From the NCBI GenBank assembly GCA_040386235.1, contig JAZKGA010000001.1:1394159-1458158 (forward strand): a DNA stretch of 64,000 nt. Reading direction: 5' to 3'. The notes beneath the pieces are model-generated. The model worked only from the letters and a program-made list of their open reading frames with translations. It had not been told where the DNA came from and did not search any database. Below are positions 51,411 to 61,941 of this stretch, in pieces. The stretch's first letter is position 1. Every line of letters starts with the position of its first letter. This stretch comes from JAZKGA01 sp040386235. Its GTDB lineage: Bacteria > Pseudomonadota > Alphaproteobacteria > Micavibrionales > Micavibrionaceae. The position numbers and the translations under genes were made by a program.

Positions 51411-52652
51411 ATGTTAGGCCATTTTATCCTTGCCGTCCGGCGCGCTTTAAAAAAGGAACATCCGACACGGTGGCCTGAACGTACCGGTATCGCCGGGATG
51501 CCACGTCCAAGCGGCAAGATTATCTGGATCCATGCGGCCAGCGTCGGCGAAGCCCAAACAGCCTTGATTCTTCTGCCCTTTCTTGAACGGCTGCGCAGCT
51601 TTCATCCGTTTACGCTGTTAATCACGACGGGCACTGTTACCTCCGAAAAACTTGTCACGCCGCGTTTGCCGGACTGGGCCATTCATCAATTCTATCCTCT
51701 TGATATGCCGCGCTGGACGCGCCGTTTCTTGGATTATTGGCGCCCAAATGCCGCCATTTGGATGGAGTCGGAATTATGGCCCGTCATGCTGGATCAATTG
51801 AACCGCCGCAGCATCCCCCTGACTTTGGTCAATGGGCGCCTGTCGGCGCGCAGTGCCCGCAGATGGGGCATGGCCCCGGCCCTGGCACGCAAGGTGATGC
51901 GCCCCTTCGCATTAATCCTGGCCCAGGATACTGCCACCGCAGCAGCATTTCGCGGCTTTACCACCGCACCTGTAATAGCCATGGGGAATCTGAAGTACAG
52001 CGCCTCTCCCTTAAACGTGGATACCAACGCGATACAGGCCCTGAACACGGCAACAGCCGCGCGTCCGGTTATCGTGTATGCCAGCACCCATGCGGGTGAA
52101 GAAACGATGGCCGCACGACTACACCAGGCTTTGAAACCGCATATTCCAAACCTGTTGAGTATCATTATCCCGCGCCATCCATCACGGGCCGACACAATCG
52201 TGAACGCACTGCCCACCGCGTTGGAGATCACACGCCGGACAGATGCGATGCACCTGCCACACCCCGCAACCGATATATATCTGGCCGACACGATCGGCGA
52301 AGTTGGCCTGTTTTATCAACGGGCCGATATCGTTTATATTGGTCGATCCTTAAGCGATGATGGCGGTGGCGGCCACAATCCGCTTGAAGCCGCGCATTTC
52401 CATTGTGCGATCACTGCAGGGCCACATACGCAGAACCTGGCCGACATCTACGCGGCCATGATCGCGGCACAGGCGGTTATCCAGGCGCAAAATGAGCCTG
52501 AATTGATGTACATTTTCCAAACCCTTCTGACCGATCCGGCGCAATTACATGCGGCGCAGGTGCGGGCGCATGAATTTATGCAAGACAAAATGACGGGATT
52601 AGAGCAGACCGAGCAAGCCTTGATCCCGATTCTGACGCAGGCCCTGTCATGA
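51411..52652 (+). CDS. waaA: 3-deoxy-D-manno-octulosonic acid (Kdo) transferase
   Basis: 413 residues of the GT30 family. Visible are IIWIHAASVGEAQTALILLP with the catalytic glutamate in SVGE (about 38-57), IWMESELWPVMLDQL, LVNGRLSARSARRW and VYIGRSLSDDGGGGHNPLEA. It adds Kdo residues to lipid IVA at the cytoplasmic face. It is the first gene of waaA-lpxK-lpxL-like; its stop overlaps lpxK by 4 bases. Confidence 0.93.
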   Translation: MLGHFILAVRRALKKEHPTRWPERTGIAGMPRPSGKIIWIHAASVGEAQTALILLPFLERLRSFHPFTLLITTGTVTSEKLVTPRLPDWAIHQFYPLDMPRWTRRFLDYWRPNAAIWMESELWPVMLDQLNRRSIPLTLVNGRLSARSARRWGMAPALARKVMRPFALILAQDTATAAAFRGFTTAPVIAMGNLKYSASPLNVDTNAIQALNTATAARPVIVYASTHAGEETMAARLHQALKPHIPNLLSIIIPRHPSRADTIVNALPTALEITRRTDAMHLPHPATDIYLADTIGEVGLFYQRADIVYIGRSLSDDGGGGHNPLEAAHFHCAITAGPHTQNLADIYAAMIAAQAVIQAQNEPELMYIFQTLLTDPAQLHAAQVRAHEFMQDKMTGLEQTEQALIPILTQALS

Positions 52653-53623
52653 AAACACCGTCTTTCTGGTATCAAACGCATCTGACCTGGCAGGCCATTT
52701 TGTTGCTTCCAGCCAGCATCATTTATACGTTTATATTAAGAATACGATACGTATTATATCATACACATTCCCCCTTGCCAGTGCCGGTTATCGCCGTTGG
52801 CAATATTACCGCTGGCGGCAATGGCAAGACCCCGACCGCACTTGCCCTGCTATCCTTTATTCAGAATATTGATCCGCAAAAAAAAGTGTTTTTCTTAAGC
52901 CGTGGGACCGGTGCGGCGCAACGCGGCCCGATTTGCGTGAACCCACAGGGAACAGCGAAAGAGTTTGGGGACGAGCCGTTACTGCTGGCCCGTCATGCCT
53001 CAACCATAATCGCACGCGATCGGCGGGCGGGGGCTATGCTGGCGATCCGCCAAGGGGCGGACATCATCATCATGGATGATGGCCTACAAAATCGCAGTAT
53101 TGCGCCGGATGCCCGACTGATCTTAAGTGATGCCACGCGCGGGTTCGGCAACGGCCTGCTGTTACCTGCCGGGCCTTTGCGTCAAAGTGTGCGCAGTGCC
53201 ATGCGCCAGGCCGATGCGGTGATTATTGTCGGGTCAGGCCCAGCACCCCTACCCCAAAACGGCATTCCGTCACATATCCCCATTATCCAGGGTGAACGCG
53301 TTGCGGTCGGCCCCTTACCTGATCCTTCCCGCACATACCATGCCTTTGCAGGACTGGCCAATCCGAACCAGTTCTTTGATTCATTGCGCACCATGGGGTT
53401 AACCGTAGTTCGTACAACTGCTTTTCCCGACCACCATGCCTATACCCCGGCAGACATTGCACATTTACGCCAGGGCGCCGGGGACGCGACGTTAATTACC
53501 ACGGAAAAAGACCGTGTCAAACTGCCGCCCAATATGGACGTGACCACGGTTTCCATTCAGATGCGCTTAACACCCCTTTCGCCCCTTCTTGATATATTGC
53601 GGCAGAAATGCGGGCTGGCATGA
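52649..53623 (+). CDS. lpxK: Tetraacyldisaccharide 4'-kinase
   Basis: 324 residues. An N-terminal membrane anchor (about 13-35) is followed by the P-loop VGNITAGGNGKTPTALALL (about 51-69) and the DDGLQNRSI motif near residue 145. It phosphorylates the lipid A disaccharide at the 4' position. Downstream, its TGA overlaps the acyltransferase start. Confidence 0.93.
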   Translation: MKTPSFWYQTHLTWQAILLLPASIIYTFILRIRYVLYHTHSPLPVPVIAVGNITAGGNGKTPTALALLSFIQNIDPQKKVFFLSRGTGAAQRGPICVNPQGTAKEFGDEPLLLARHASTIIARDRRAGAMLAIRQGADIIIMDDGLQNRSIAPDARLILSDATRGFGNGLLLPAGPLRQSVRSAMRQADAVIIVGSGPAPLPQNGIPSHIPIIQGERVAVGPLPDPSRTYHAFAGLANPNQFFDSLRTMGLTVVRTTAFPDHHAYTPADIAHLRQGAGDATLITTEKDRVKLPPNMDVTTVSIQMRLTPLSPLLDILRQKCGLA

Positions 53624-54549
53624 AATCTTTACGCCATCTCGCAGAAGCTGCTTTTATCTACATTCTTATCGCTTTTTTTTCCCTTTTGCCGCCACCGGCC
53701 GCTTCCGCAATTGGCGGCTTTTTGGGGCGCATGATCGGCCCGCGCCTGGCGGCCAGTCGTAAGGCCGCGCGTCATATCCACAAAATCTGGCCTGACTGCC
53801 CGCCCGCCCGGCGCGATCAGATTATTAAGGGCATGTGGGACAATCTGGGCCGCACCTTTGCAGAATATCCGCATCTTGAGGAGATTGCCCGCAATCGCTG
53901 CGACATTATGGGGGCAGAGATTGTTCATCAGGCCCATAAAACCCATGGCAATATATTGTTATTCAGTGGCCATATCGGGAATTGGGAAATCTGCCCTGCC
54001 AAGTATTACGTGACCATTAACACCCCCGTGCATCTGGTTTACCGCGCGCCGAATAACCCGCATTTAGAAAATCTGCTGCAAAAAATGCGCAGCCTGCACG
54101 GAAAGTTGTTAACCATCCGCAAAAGTAGATCCGGGGCCAAGGCCATTGTTATGGCTGCACGGAACAAGGAATCATTGGCCATCCTGATTGACCAGAAATA
54201 CAATGAAGGTATTCCTGTGCCATTCCTGGGATGGATGGCGATGACCAGTACCTCGCCGATTGCCAACGCGCAAAGATACAATATGCCGATTATTCCCATG
54301 CGGTGCATCCGTCTGCCAAACTGCCGGTTCCGGTTAGAGGTGCTGCCCCCAATCCCCGCCTTTAACGCGGATGGAAGTAAGCGGGAAGAAGCGGAAGTTA
54401 TGCGCAGCATGAATGACCTGCTGGGTCAATGGATTGCCGAACACCCTGAAAGCTGGATCTGGCAACATCGCCGCTGGTCGTCAAAGAAAGTCGCCGATAT
54501 GCCGCGCGTCTGCGCCGCCCCACCCCTATCCCGTGCCTTGCCAAACTAA
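53620..54549 (+). CDS. Lipid A late acyltransferase (LpxL/HtrB family)
   Basis: 309 residues from ATG 53620 (overlapping the lpxK stop); an ATG 12 bases earlier is possible. A membrane helix lies at about 8-30. The catalytic H-x4-E is SGHIGNWEI (about 109-117), and DQKYNEGIPVPFLGW with a phosphate-binding-type segment follows. It transfers a secondary acyl chain to Kdo-lipid A. LpxL and LpxM types are not distinguished. Confidence 0.85.
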   Translation: MKSLRHLAEAAFIYILIAFFSLLPPPAASAIGGFLGRMIGPRLAASRKAARHIHKIWPDCPPARRDQIIKGMWDNLGRTFAEYPHLEEIARNRCDIMGAEIVHQAHKTHGNILLFSGHIGNWEICPAKYYVTINTPVHLVYRAPNNPHLENLLQKMRSLHGKLLTIRKSRSGAKAIVMAARNKESLAILIDQKYNEGIPVPFLGWMAMTSTSPIANAQRYNMPIIPMRCIRLPNCRFRLEVLPPIPAFNADGSKREEAEVMRSMNDLLGQWIAEHPESWIWQHRRWSSKKVADMPRVCAAPPLSRALPN

Positions 54550-54575
54550 GCCGCGCAACGCTATATTATAGCTTC

Positions 54576-56198
54576 ATGTCTGATGCATCCCCCCGCCATA
54601 TCCGTTTGTGCCAATGCAATCCAACTGTTGGCGATATTGACGGCAATGCGCAAATGGTCCTGAACGCTTTGGAAAAAGGGCGGGCCGAGGGCATCGATCT
54701 GCTGGTCTTTCCCGAAACCATGCTGTCCGGCTATCCCGCCGATGACCTGATTACGCGCCCCGCATTTATTGACGCCGTGATGGATGCCGCCCGCACCTGC
54801 GCCTTGGCCACTGCCGCTGGCGGTCCGGATATTTTACTGGGGACTCCGTGGTGCGACGACAAAGACGGGCACATTTATAACGCCAGCTTGATGCTAAGCC
54901 ATGGTGCGATCCAGAACATTGTCTATAAAACACAGCTGCCGAATTACGGTGTGTTCGATGATAAACGCGTCTTCACCCCTGCCCACACGACCGGGCCAAT
55001 ATCCTGGCACGGCCACCGCCTGGGCGTCATGATATGCGAAGATATCTGGTTCGACACGCCAGCCAGTGTATTGGTTGAACAGGGCGCGGAGGTATTGATC
55101 GTCCAAAACGCCAGCCCCTATGATACCGGCAAACGCGACAAGCGGCTGACGATGCTGCGTCAGCGGGTGCAGGAAACCGGGCGCGCCATATGTTATTTGA
55201 ACCAGGTCGGCGGTCAGGATGATGTCGTCTATGACGGGCACAGCGTGGTGATCGACCAGGCTGGCGCCGTCCTGCATACTGCGCCTGGGTTCGTGCAGGC
55301 CGAAATTGACCTGACCCTGAACGCAAAAGGCAAGATACAGGTTAAGCCCGCGCAACAGGCGACTGCCATTGATCTGTATGCGGATATGTATGCCGCTGTT
55401 ACCCTGGGCCTGCGTGACTATGTTCGAAAGAATGGCTTTACTTCCGTTCTGTTGGGCCTGTCTGGCGGGATGGACAGTGCGATTGTGGCGGGCATTGCCG
55501 CCGATGCGCTGGGGCCCGAGAACGTAACGGGCATAATGATGCCGAGCCTCTATACCTCGCCTGACAGCTTGACAGACGCAGCCGATATTGCCGCGCGCCT
55601 GGGCATCCAGTTGCGCCAGGTTCCGATCACGCCGGTAACAGACGCGATTGCGGCCCAGCTGCCGTTAGCAGGACTTGCGGCAGAAAATACGCAGGCGCGC
55701 GTGCGCGGCCTGATGCTGATGGCCCTGTCCAACCAAACCGGCGCGTTGTTGCTAAGCACCGGAAACAAATCGGAAATCGCCTGTGGTTATGCCACGCTGT
55801 ACGGCGATATGTGCGGCGCATATAACCCCATCAAGGACATATACAAGACAGAGGTTTACCGCCTGGCTGCCTGGCGCAACACGCGCGGAAACGCGGTGTT
55901 CAACGATTCGCTGCTGCACAAGGAACCCAGTGCGGAATTGCGGGATAATCAAAAGGACTCCGACAATTTGCCGCCCTATGACGTCCTGGATGCCATCCTG
56001 TATCAATTGCTGGAGCGGGAGCAAAGCCATCAGGACATCATCGCCACCGGTTTTGCTGCCGCAACCGTCAACCGCGTGGCAAAGCTTGTCCGACTGGCCG
56101 AATACAAACGCCGGCAATCTTGTCCAGGGCCGAAAATCAGCACCCGTGCGTTTGGCCGTGAACGCCGTTATCCGCTGACCAATCTCTTTACGGGATAA
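54576..56198 (+). CDS. nadE: Glutamine-dependent NAD+ synthetase
   Basis: 540 residues. The N-terminal nitrilase-like amidase domain has its Glu-Lys-Cys triad in VFPETMLSGYP, YKTQLPNYGVFDDKR and LGVMICEDIW. The synthetase domain has the PP-loop LLGLSGGMDSAIVAG (about 290-304), STGNKSEIACGYATLYGDMC and KDIYKTEVYRLA. It converts deamido-NAD to NAD using glutamine. Confidence 0.96.
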   Translation: MSDASPRHIRLCQCNPTVGDIDGNAQMVLNALEKGRAEGIDLLVFPETMLSGYPADDLITRPAFIDAVMDAARTCALATAAGGPDILLGTPWCDDKDGHIYNASLMLSHGAIQNIVYKTQLPNYGVFDDKRVFTPAHTTGPISWHGHRLGVMICEDIWFDTPASVLVEQGAEVLIVQNASPYDTGKRDKRLTMLRQRVQETGRAICYLNQVGGQDDVVYDGHSVVIDQAGAVLHTAPGFVQAEIDLTLNAKGKIQVKPAQQATAIDLYADMYAAVTLGLRDYVRKNGFTSVLLGLSGGMDSAIVAGIAADALGPENVTGIMMPSLYTSPDSLTDAADIAARLGIQLRQVPITPVTDAIAAQLPLAGLAAENTQARVRGLMLMALSNQTGALLLSTGNKSEIACGYATLYGDMCGAYNPIKDIYKTEVYRLAAWRNTRGNAVFNDSLLHKEPSAELRDNQKDSDNLPPYDVLDAILYQLLEREQSHQDIIATGFAAATVNRVAKLVRLAEYKRRQSCPGPKISTRAFGRERRYPLTNLFTG

Positions 56199-56245
56199 GG
56201 CGGAAATGCTATGCAAATTAGACATTCTAGAAAGATGAGTATTTG

Positions 56246-57583
56246 ATGACTATTCGCACCCGCTTTGCCCCGTCCCCTACCGGTGCCATTCATGTTGGCA
56301 ATTTGCGGACAGCGTTAATCACCTGGCTGTTCGCCCGCCACCATGGCGGCCATTACCTGCTGCGGATCGACGATACGGATGTGGAACGCTCGAAAGATGT
56401 ATTTACCGATGCGATCATGGCTGGCCTGACCTGGATGGGCATCAATTGGGACGGTGATAAAGTGCATCAGCGCGACCGCATGGACGCCTATGCCAAAGTT
56501 ATTGCTGATTTAAAGGCCAATGGCCGCCTGTATCCCTGTTATGAAACAGCGGACGAGCTGGCGTTGAAACGGAAATCCTTGCTGGCACGCAGCCTGCCGC
56601 CGGTCTATGACCGCGCCGCGCTGTCCTTGACCGACACGCAAATAAAGGCATATGAGGCCGAGGGGCGCAAGCCGCACTGGCGCTTTAAACTGAACGACAC
56701 GCCCATTGTCTGGAACGATCTTATTCGTGGCGAGGTCAAGTTCGATGGCAAATTGCTGTCCGACCCCGTCCTGATCCGCGAAGATGGCACGCCGCTGTAT
56801 CACCTGTGCTCCGTGATCGACGATATCGATTTCGAGATCACACACATCGTGCGTGGCGAAGACCACGTGACCAATACGGCAACGCACATCCAGATGTTCG
56901 AAGCGATGGGCGCAACCCCGCCGCAATTTGCACATCTGCCGTTGGTATCAGATGCCGAAGGTGGCAAATTGTCGAAACGCCTTGGATCATTGAGCGTTCA
57001 GGAACTGCGCGAAACCGAAGATCTGGAACCTATGGCGATTGCCAACGTGCTGGCCCGCCTGGGCACCGCCGATCCGATTGAGGCGTATGACAGCTATGAA
57101 CCGCTGATTACCGCGTTTGATTTCAGCAAATTCTCACGCGGGTCACCGAAATTCGATCCTGATGAAATGGTGCGGTTGAACGCCAAACTGCTGCATGACA
57201 TGCCGTTTGCGAAGGCACAGCCACGTTTGAATGCCATGGGCCTGACCCAGGTGGACGCGATGTTCTGGGATACCGTCAAACCGAATTTGGAACGGATGCG
57301 CGATATCAAAGACTGGTGGAATGTGGTGAACGGCCCGATCACTGGCACGGCGCAGGATGCGGATTTTATCGGTGCGGCGGCAACGCTGCTGCCCCCCGCC
57401 CCGTGGGACGCAACGACCTGGAAACAATGGACCGATACGGTGAAGGAAAAGACTGGCCGCAAAGGCAAAGACTTGTTCATGCCATTGCGTCAGGCCCTGA
57501 CTGGTATGGATCATGGCCCGGAACTGGCAACCCTGCTGCCCCTTCTTGGTCCCGAACGTACCCAGAAGCGGTTGAAGGGTTAG
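56246..57583 (+). CDS. gltX: Glutamyl-tRNA synthetase
   Basis: 445 residues from ATG 56246 (a TTG one codon upstream is also in frame). Class I signatures: TRFAPSPTGAIHVGNLRTAL (HVGN as HIGH) and KLSKRLGSLSVQEL (KLSKR as KMSKS). It is slightly shorter than E. coli GltX. Alphaproteobacteria often have two GltX proteins, one charging tRNA-Gln; only this one is in the window. It converges with amn. Confidence 0.94.
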   Translation: MTIRTRFAPSPTGAIHVGNLRTALITWLFARHHGGHYLLRIDDTDVERSKDVFTDAIMAGLTWMGINWDGDKVHQRDRMDAYAKVIADLKANGRLYPCYETADELALKRKSLLARSLPPVYDRAALSLTDTQIKAYEAEGRKPHWRFKLNDTPIVWNDLIRGEVKFDGKLLSDPVLIREDGTPLYHLCSVIDDIDFEITHIVRGEDHVTNTATHIQMFEAMGATPPQFAHLPLVSDAEGGKLSKRLGSLSVQELRETEDLEPMAIANVLARLGTADPIEAYDSYEPLITAFDFSKFSRGSPKFDPDEMVRLNAKLLHDMPFAKAQPRLNAMGLTQVDAMFWDTVKPNLERMRDIKDWWNVVNGPITGTAQDADFIGAAATLLPPAPWDATTWKQWTDTVKEKTGRKGKDLFMPLRQALTGMDHGPELATLLPLLGPERTQKRLKG

Positions 57584-57589
57584 TATTTC

Positions 57590-59086
57590 TTACTGAAACG
57601 CGACTTCGTTGAAGGACCGCAGTTTCCGGCTGTGCAGCTGTTCCGCGCCGATATCGCGCAGCAGGGTCATGGCGCGCAGGCCGATTTGCAAATGCTGTTC
57701 CACCCGTTGCCGATAAAACGTCTCAGCCATGCCGGGCAGTTTAAGTTGCCCGTGCAGCGGCTTATCCGACACGCACAGTAACGTCCCATACGGCACGCGG
57801 AAGCGGAAGCCGTTGGCGGCAATCGTGCCCGATTCCATATCCATCGCAATTGCGCGCGATTGGCTTAGGCGCCGGTTCTGGTGGATTGACGGCCGCAATT
57901 CCCAATTCCGGTCGTCAATCGTCGCAACCGTTCCGGTCCGCATAATGGTTTTCAGGTCATATGATTCCAGGCCCGTCACATCTGACATGGCCTTTTCCAG
58001 TGACAATTGCACCTCGGACAAGGCCGGGATCGGGATCGCTGGATGCACATCGCGGTCCAGCACATGATCCTCACGCAAATACGCATGGGCCAGGACGTAA
58101 TCACCCATATTCTGTGAGTTCCGCAATCCGGCGCAATGTCCCAGCATAATCCAGGCATGCGGGCGCAATACGGCAACGTGGTCGGTAATTGTCTTGGCGT
58201 TCGATGGTCCCACCCCGATATTAATCATCGTGATACCCGCGCCATCGGCGCGTTTCAGGTGATAGGCCGGCATTTGCGGCATACGGCGCAGCTCCGTTGT
58301 AACCGGGTCTTCCACCACGTTATCATTGTTCTTATTATATGTGACCTTATTGCCCGGCGCGACAAAGGCGGTATAGCCCTGATATTCCGCTGGCAGGTCT
58401 TTTTTATCGGCCTTTGCCATGATCGTCTGACCGATCTTGATAAATTCATCGATATAAAACTGATAGTTGGTGAAAATCACATAGTTCTGGAAGTGTGACG
58501 CATCCGTTCCGCAATAGTGACGCAGGCGCAGCAGGCTTAAATCCACACGCGGCGCAATAAACAGGGATAACGGCATATCCTGGCCATCTTTGACAAAATT
58601 TGTGCCGTTTGGAATTTGGTCATCCATCACATTCAAGTCAGGATGATCGAAAACATCGGGTAAAAGGGCGATTTTATCGGGACCCAGATCGCGTTCCAGG
58701 TGGAAATCCTCGCCCAACGCAAAATGAATCGGAATAGGTGTGTCGGACAGGCCAACCTCAATCTTTTCGCCATGATTACGGATCAGCTGCGCGAACTGTT
58801 CCAGGTAGTAATGATCGAAAATATCGGGACGCGTCAGCGTGGTGCTGTAACATCCCGGCTTCGGCACATAACCGAATGACAGCCGCGTATCCGCGCGGCG
58901 CGCGGTATTGGTCGTCAGACGGGCATAAGGATAAAAGCCGCGGACGCGGTCAGACATGACCTCACCCGCCGCAAAATCCATGAATTTCTGGCGTAAATAC
59001 GCCGTTTGTTCAGTATAGAGTTGTTTAACGATAGCCAGAACATCTTCGGACGTGCTGGCAAATTGCGGCGTGGCTTTAATAGTCAT
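57590..59086 (-). CDS. amn: AMP nucleosidase
   Basis: 498 residues. It hydrolyses AMP to adenine and ribose 5-phosphate. The N-terminal domain (LYTEQTAYLRQKFMDFAAG) is the AMP nucleosidase-specific region. The C-terminal nucleoside-phosphorylase fold has MINIGVGPSNAKTITDHVAV, MLGHCAGLRNSQNMGDYVLA and AIAMDMESGTIAANGFRFRV. The length is normal. It is the third minus-strand gene after dnaB and ftsY. Confidence 0.93.
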   Translation of the reverse strand: MTIKATPQFASTSEDVLAIVKQLYTEQTAYLRQKFMDFAAGEVMSDRVRGFYPYARLTTNTARRADTRLSFGYVPKPGCYSTTLTRPDIFDHYYLEQFAQLIRNHGEKIEVGLSDTPIPIHFALGEDFHLERDLGPDKIALLPDVFDHPDLNVMDDQIPNGTNFVKDGQDMPLSLFIAPRVDLSLLRLRHYCGTDASHFQNYVIFTNYQFYIDEFIKIGQTIMAKADKKDLPAEYQGYTAFVAPGNKVTYNKNNDNVVEDPVTTELRRMPQMPAYHLKRADGAGITMINIGVGPSNAKTITDHVAVLRPHAWIMLGHCAGLRNSQNMGDYVLAHAYLREDHVLDRDVHPAIPIPALSEVQLSLEKAMSDVTGLESYDLKTIMRTGTVATIDDRNWELRPSIHQNRRLSQSRAIAMDMESGTIAANGFRFRVPYGTLLCVSDKPLHGQLKLPGMAETFYRQRVEQHLQIGLRAMTLLRDIGAEQLHSRKLRSFNEVAFQ

Positions 59087-59100
59087 ACACCAGTGTAAAT

Positions 59101-60261
59101 TTATTCGCCGCCGTGGACAAGGGCCTCGGCATATGCGCGAGGTTTGAATGGCTGTAATTGGTCAATCTGTTCCCCCACTCCGATGGCCACAATCGGCATA
59201 TCGAACTTTTCAATCAAAGACAAGACAATACCGCCACGCGCCGATCCATCCAATTTGGTGACGATCATGCCGGATACATCAACGATATCAAGGAAAGTTT
59301 GCGCCTGCATGATCGCATTCTGGCCCGTCGTCGCATCGACAACCAGCAAGATTTCATGGGGCAAATCGGCATCGTGTTTTTTCAGAACTCGAACGATCTT
59401 TTCCAATTCCGCCATTAAATTGGCCTTATTGTGCAACCGGCCCGCTGTATCAATAATCAGCATGTCGGCGCCAGCATCTTTTGCCGCGACATAGGATTCA
59501 TAGGCCAGGGCGGCAGGATCACTGCCGATATCCCGTTTCACCAGGGTACAGCCGATCCGGTCAGCCCAGATTTGGAGCTGTTCCAACGCCGCGGCGCGGA
59601 ACGTGTCACCAGCGGCCAGCATGACCTTTTTGCCCAGCTTGAAATGCATCTGATAGGCCAGCTTGCCAATAGTCGTTGTCTTACCCACGCCATTCACACC
59701 GCAGATCAGCATGACCCGCGGGCCATTTGCAGGGGTTTCGACATTTAGCGGCGCGCTGCCTTTCGCTAAGATATCGGTCAGGATTTGCGTCAGCGCGTCC
59801 CGCATAGTATCGGGTGTTTTTTCCGGCAGGGCTTTCACCGCTATGTTTAGGTCGGCGGCAATCCGCGCGCTTAAATCCGGGCCAACATCGGCGGATATCA
59901 GCAGGTCTTCGATATCCTGAATATCCTCTGCGCCCAGGTTCTTTTTCCCCAAAATACCCGTCAGGCCGTCGCCCAGTTTATGCGTGGTTTTCGCCAGGCC
60001 TTCACGCAGGGTGCTTAACCACCCGCCAGCATCAGCAGACAGAGTTGCATCACCGGCAATATCGGGCGTCGGGGTTAATTGCAGATCGTCGATAATGTCG
60101 TGTTCAGTTGGGTTGATATCCGCGCTTTGATCGGGCGTGATATCACTGTCGTATTCGACAGGAAATTCAAGGTCGGGGTCGCCAGCCGGGTGCAGCAGTT
60201 TATCCGCCGCATCGTCTTGGGTTTGCGTGCTATCGCCCTGTTTCTTCCGCCACCAAATCAT
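59101..60261 (-). CDS. ftsY: Signal recognition particle receptor FtsY
   Basis: 386 residues. An acidic A-domain of about 85 residues is followed by the NG domain with P-loop LICGVNGVGKTTTIGKLAYQ (about 188-207), MLIIDTAGRLHNKANLM and VTKLDGSARGGIVLSL. FtsY docks Ffh-bound ribosomes at the membrane. It is encoded 14 bases upstream of amn. Confidence 0.96.
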   Translation of the reverse strand: MIWWRKKQGDSTQTQDDAADKLLHPAGDPDLEFPVEYDSDITPDQSADINPTEHDIIDDLQLTPTPDIAGDATLSADAGGWLSTLREGLAKTTHKLGDGLTGILGKKNLGAEDIQDIEDLLISADVGPDLSARIAADLNIAVKALPEKTPDTMRDALTQILTDILAKGSAPLNVETPANGPRVMLICGVNGVGKTTTIGKLAYQMHFKLGKKVMLAAGDTFRAAALEQLQIWADRIGCTLVKRDIGSDPAALAYESYVAAKDAGADMLIIDTAGRLHNKANLMAELEKIVRVLKKHDADLPHEILLVVDATTGQNAIMQAQTFLDIVDVSGMIVTKLDGSARGGIVLSLIEKFDMPIVAIGVGEQIDQLQPFKPRAYAEALVHGGE

Positions 60262-60303
60262 CCTCTATCCAACGCCGAAAACCGCCATTTGGCAAGCCTT
60301 AAC

Positions 60304-61809
60304 TTACTCCCACGGCTTACTGTTGCTGTGGCGCAAATCAAGATCGGAAAAGCGGGTAAAATTGGAATCGAAGTGCAGTTTTACGATCCCGATCGGGCCG
60401 TGACGTTGCTTCGCCACGATGGTCTCTGCCGTACTTGCTGTTTCTTGCAAACGACGCGACCAGCTGTCGTAACGCTCATTAAACTTATCGCTGGCTTCGC
60501 TGACCTTCTGGGTCGGCTCTTCGCGGCTCAGGTAATATTCTTCACGATAGACGAACATCACGACGTCCGAGTCCTGCTCAATCGAGCCGGATTCACGCAA
60601 GTCAGACAGCTGTGGCCGCTTGTCATCCCGCGCCTCGACCGCACGTGACAGCTGTGACAGAGCCAGAACCGGGACGTTTAATTCCTTGGCCAGGGCCTTT
60701 AACCCCCGCGTGATTTCCGAGACCTCGACCACGCGGTTGCTCTCCGATTGCTTGGACCCCGACCCGCGCAGCAATTGCAAATAGTCGATAACGATCAGGC
60801 CCAGGCCATGCTGGCGCTTCAAACGCCGCGCCCGCGTGCGGATTGCGCCGATCGACAGGGCCGGCGTATCATCGATATAAAGCGGTATCTGACTTAATTG
60901 GTGTGCGGCCTGGGCGAAATTGCGGAATTCATCCTGGGTGATCTGCCCCTTACGCAACGAGTCGCCCGACACGCTGGCTTGGTCGGCCAGGATACGTGTG
61001 GTCAGCTGATCGTGGCTCATCTCAAGCGAGAAGAATGCCGTAATCGCCCCGTCTCCCCCCCCCGAATTCGCATAAGCTTTCGCAGCGTTAAAAGCGATGT
61101 TGGTGGCCAACGCCGTTTTCCCCATCGATGGGCGGCCAGCCAATATCAACAGATCAGAGTCATGCAACCCGCCCAGCTTGCTGTCCAAATCACGTAAACC
61201 TGTCGTGACACCGGCAATGCCGCCTTTATTATTGTAAGCCCTTTCGGCATTTTCAATCGCCTGCTTAACCGAGTCACGCAACGTCACAAAGCCGCTACGC
61301 GTTTCGCCACTTTCGGCCAGGTGGAACAACTGGTTTTCCGCCTGCTCGATCACATCTTTTGCCTGCTGATCAATGGTCAGGGTCGCGGCATCGCTGACCA
61401 TGCCCTGCCCCACGCTGATCAACGACCGGCGCAGGTATAAGTCATACAAAGTCTCGGCATAATCCGCGGCATTCACAACCGACAACAGGTTGGTCACCAG
61501 TTCTGACAGGTAATCCTGCCCCCCCACGGCCTGCAAATCCGCATCGTTTTGAAAGTATCCTTTCAGATTAACGGGACTGGCCACCTGACCACGTTCGATT
61601 AACGTCAAAATTGCTGTGTACAGGCGTTGGTGCGCCGGCGCGTAAAAGTGATCCGCACGCAGGAAATCCGTAAAACGCTCCGCAACCCTGTTATCGGTAA
61701 GCAGGGCGCCGATGACACCTTGCTCCGCCTCAAGGTTATAGGGCAGCGTCTGGGCGATGGATGTCGCGTCAGATGCAGTGGCGGTCGTCAAGTTCACGGT
61801 TTTAAGCAT
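60304..61809 (-). CDS. dnaB: Replicative DNA helicase
   Basis: About 501 residues from ATG 61809 (MLKTVNL); the frame is open to a GTG at 61860, which adds 17 unusual residues. The N-terminal domain contains TLPYNLEAEQGVIGALLTDN. The RecA-like domain has Walker A LLILAGRPSMGKTALATNIA, Walker B LGLIVIDYLQLLRGSG and an arginine finger region SDLRESGSIEQDSDVVMFVY. It unwinds DNA at the fork. It is the first of the dnaB-ftsY-amn group on this strand. Confidence 0.95.
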   Translation of the reverse strand: MLKTVNLTTATASDATSIAQTLPYNLEAEQGVIGALLTDNRVAERFTDFLRADHFYAPAHQRLYTAILTLIERGQVASPVNLKGYFQNDADLQAVGGQDYLSELVTNLLSVVNAADYAETLYDLYLRRSLISVGQGMVSDAATLTIDQQAKDVIEQAENQLFHLAESGETRSGFVTLRDSVKQAIENAERAYNNKGGIAGVTTGLRDLDSKLGGLHDSDLLILAGRPSMGKTALATNIAFNAAKAYANSGGGDGAITAFFSLEMSHDQLTTRILADQASVSGDSLRKGQITQDEFRNFAQAAHQLSQIPLYIDDTPALSIGAIRTRARRLKRQHGLGLIVIDYLQLLRGSGSKQSESNRVVEVSEITRGLKALAKELNVPVLALSQLSRAVEARDDKRPQLSDLRESGSIEQDSDVVMFVYREEYYLSREEPTQKVSEASDKFNERYDSWSRRLQETASTAETIVAKQRHGPIGIVKLHFDSNFTRFSDLDLRHSNSKPWE

Positions 61810-61884
61810 GCGGTGACTATACGCGAACACTACGCGCCAAAGATATAAAAACCGATCCACAGGCTGTGAATAGCGGGTGCAAGT

Positions 61885-61912
61885 ATAAAAAAACGCCCCG
61901 TTGCGGGGGCGT
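61885..61912 (-). terminator. Rho-independent terminator after rplI
   Basis: On the minus strand AACGCCCCC and GGGGCGTT form a stem around a short GCAAC-type loop, followed by a run of T. It ends the rpsF-rpsR-rplI operon. Confidence 0.9.
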
Positions 61913-61941
61913 TCTTAAAATTGTCTTATTGGTAAGCCTGA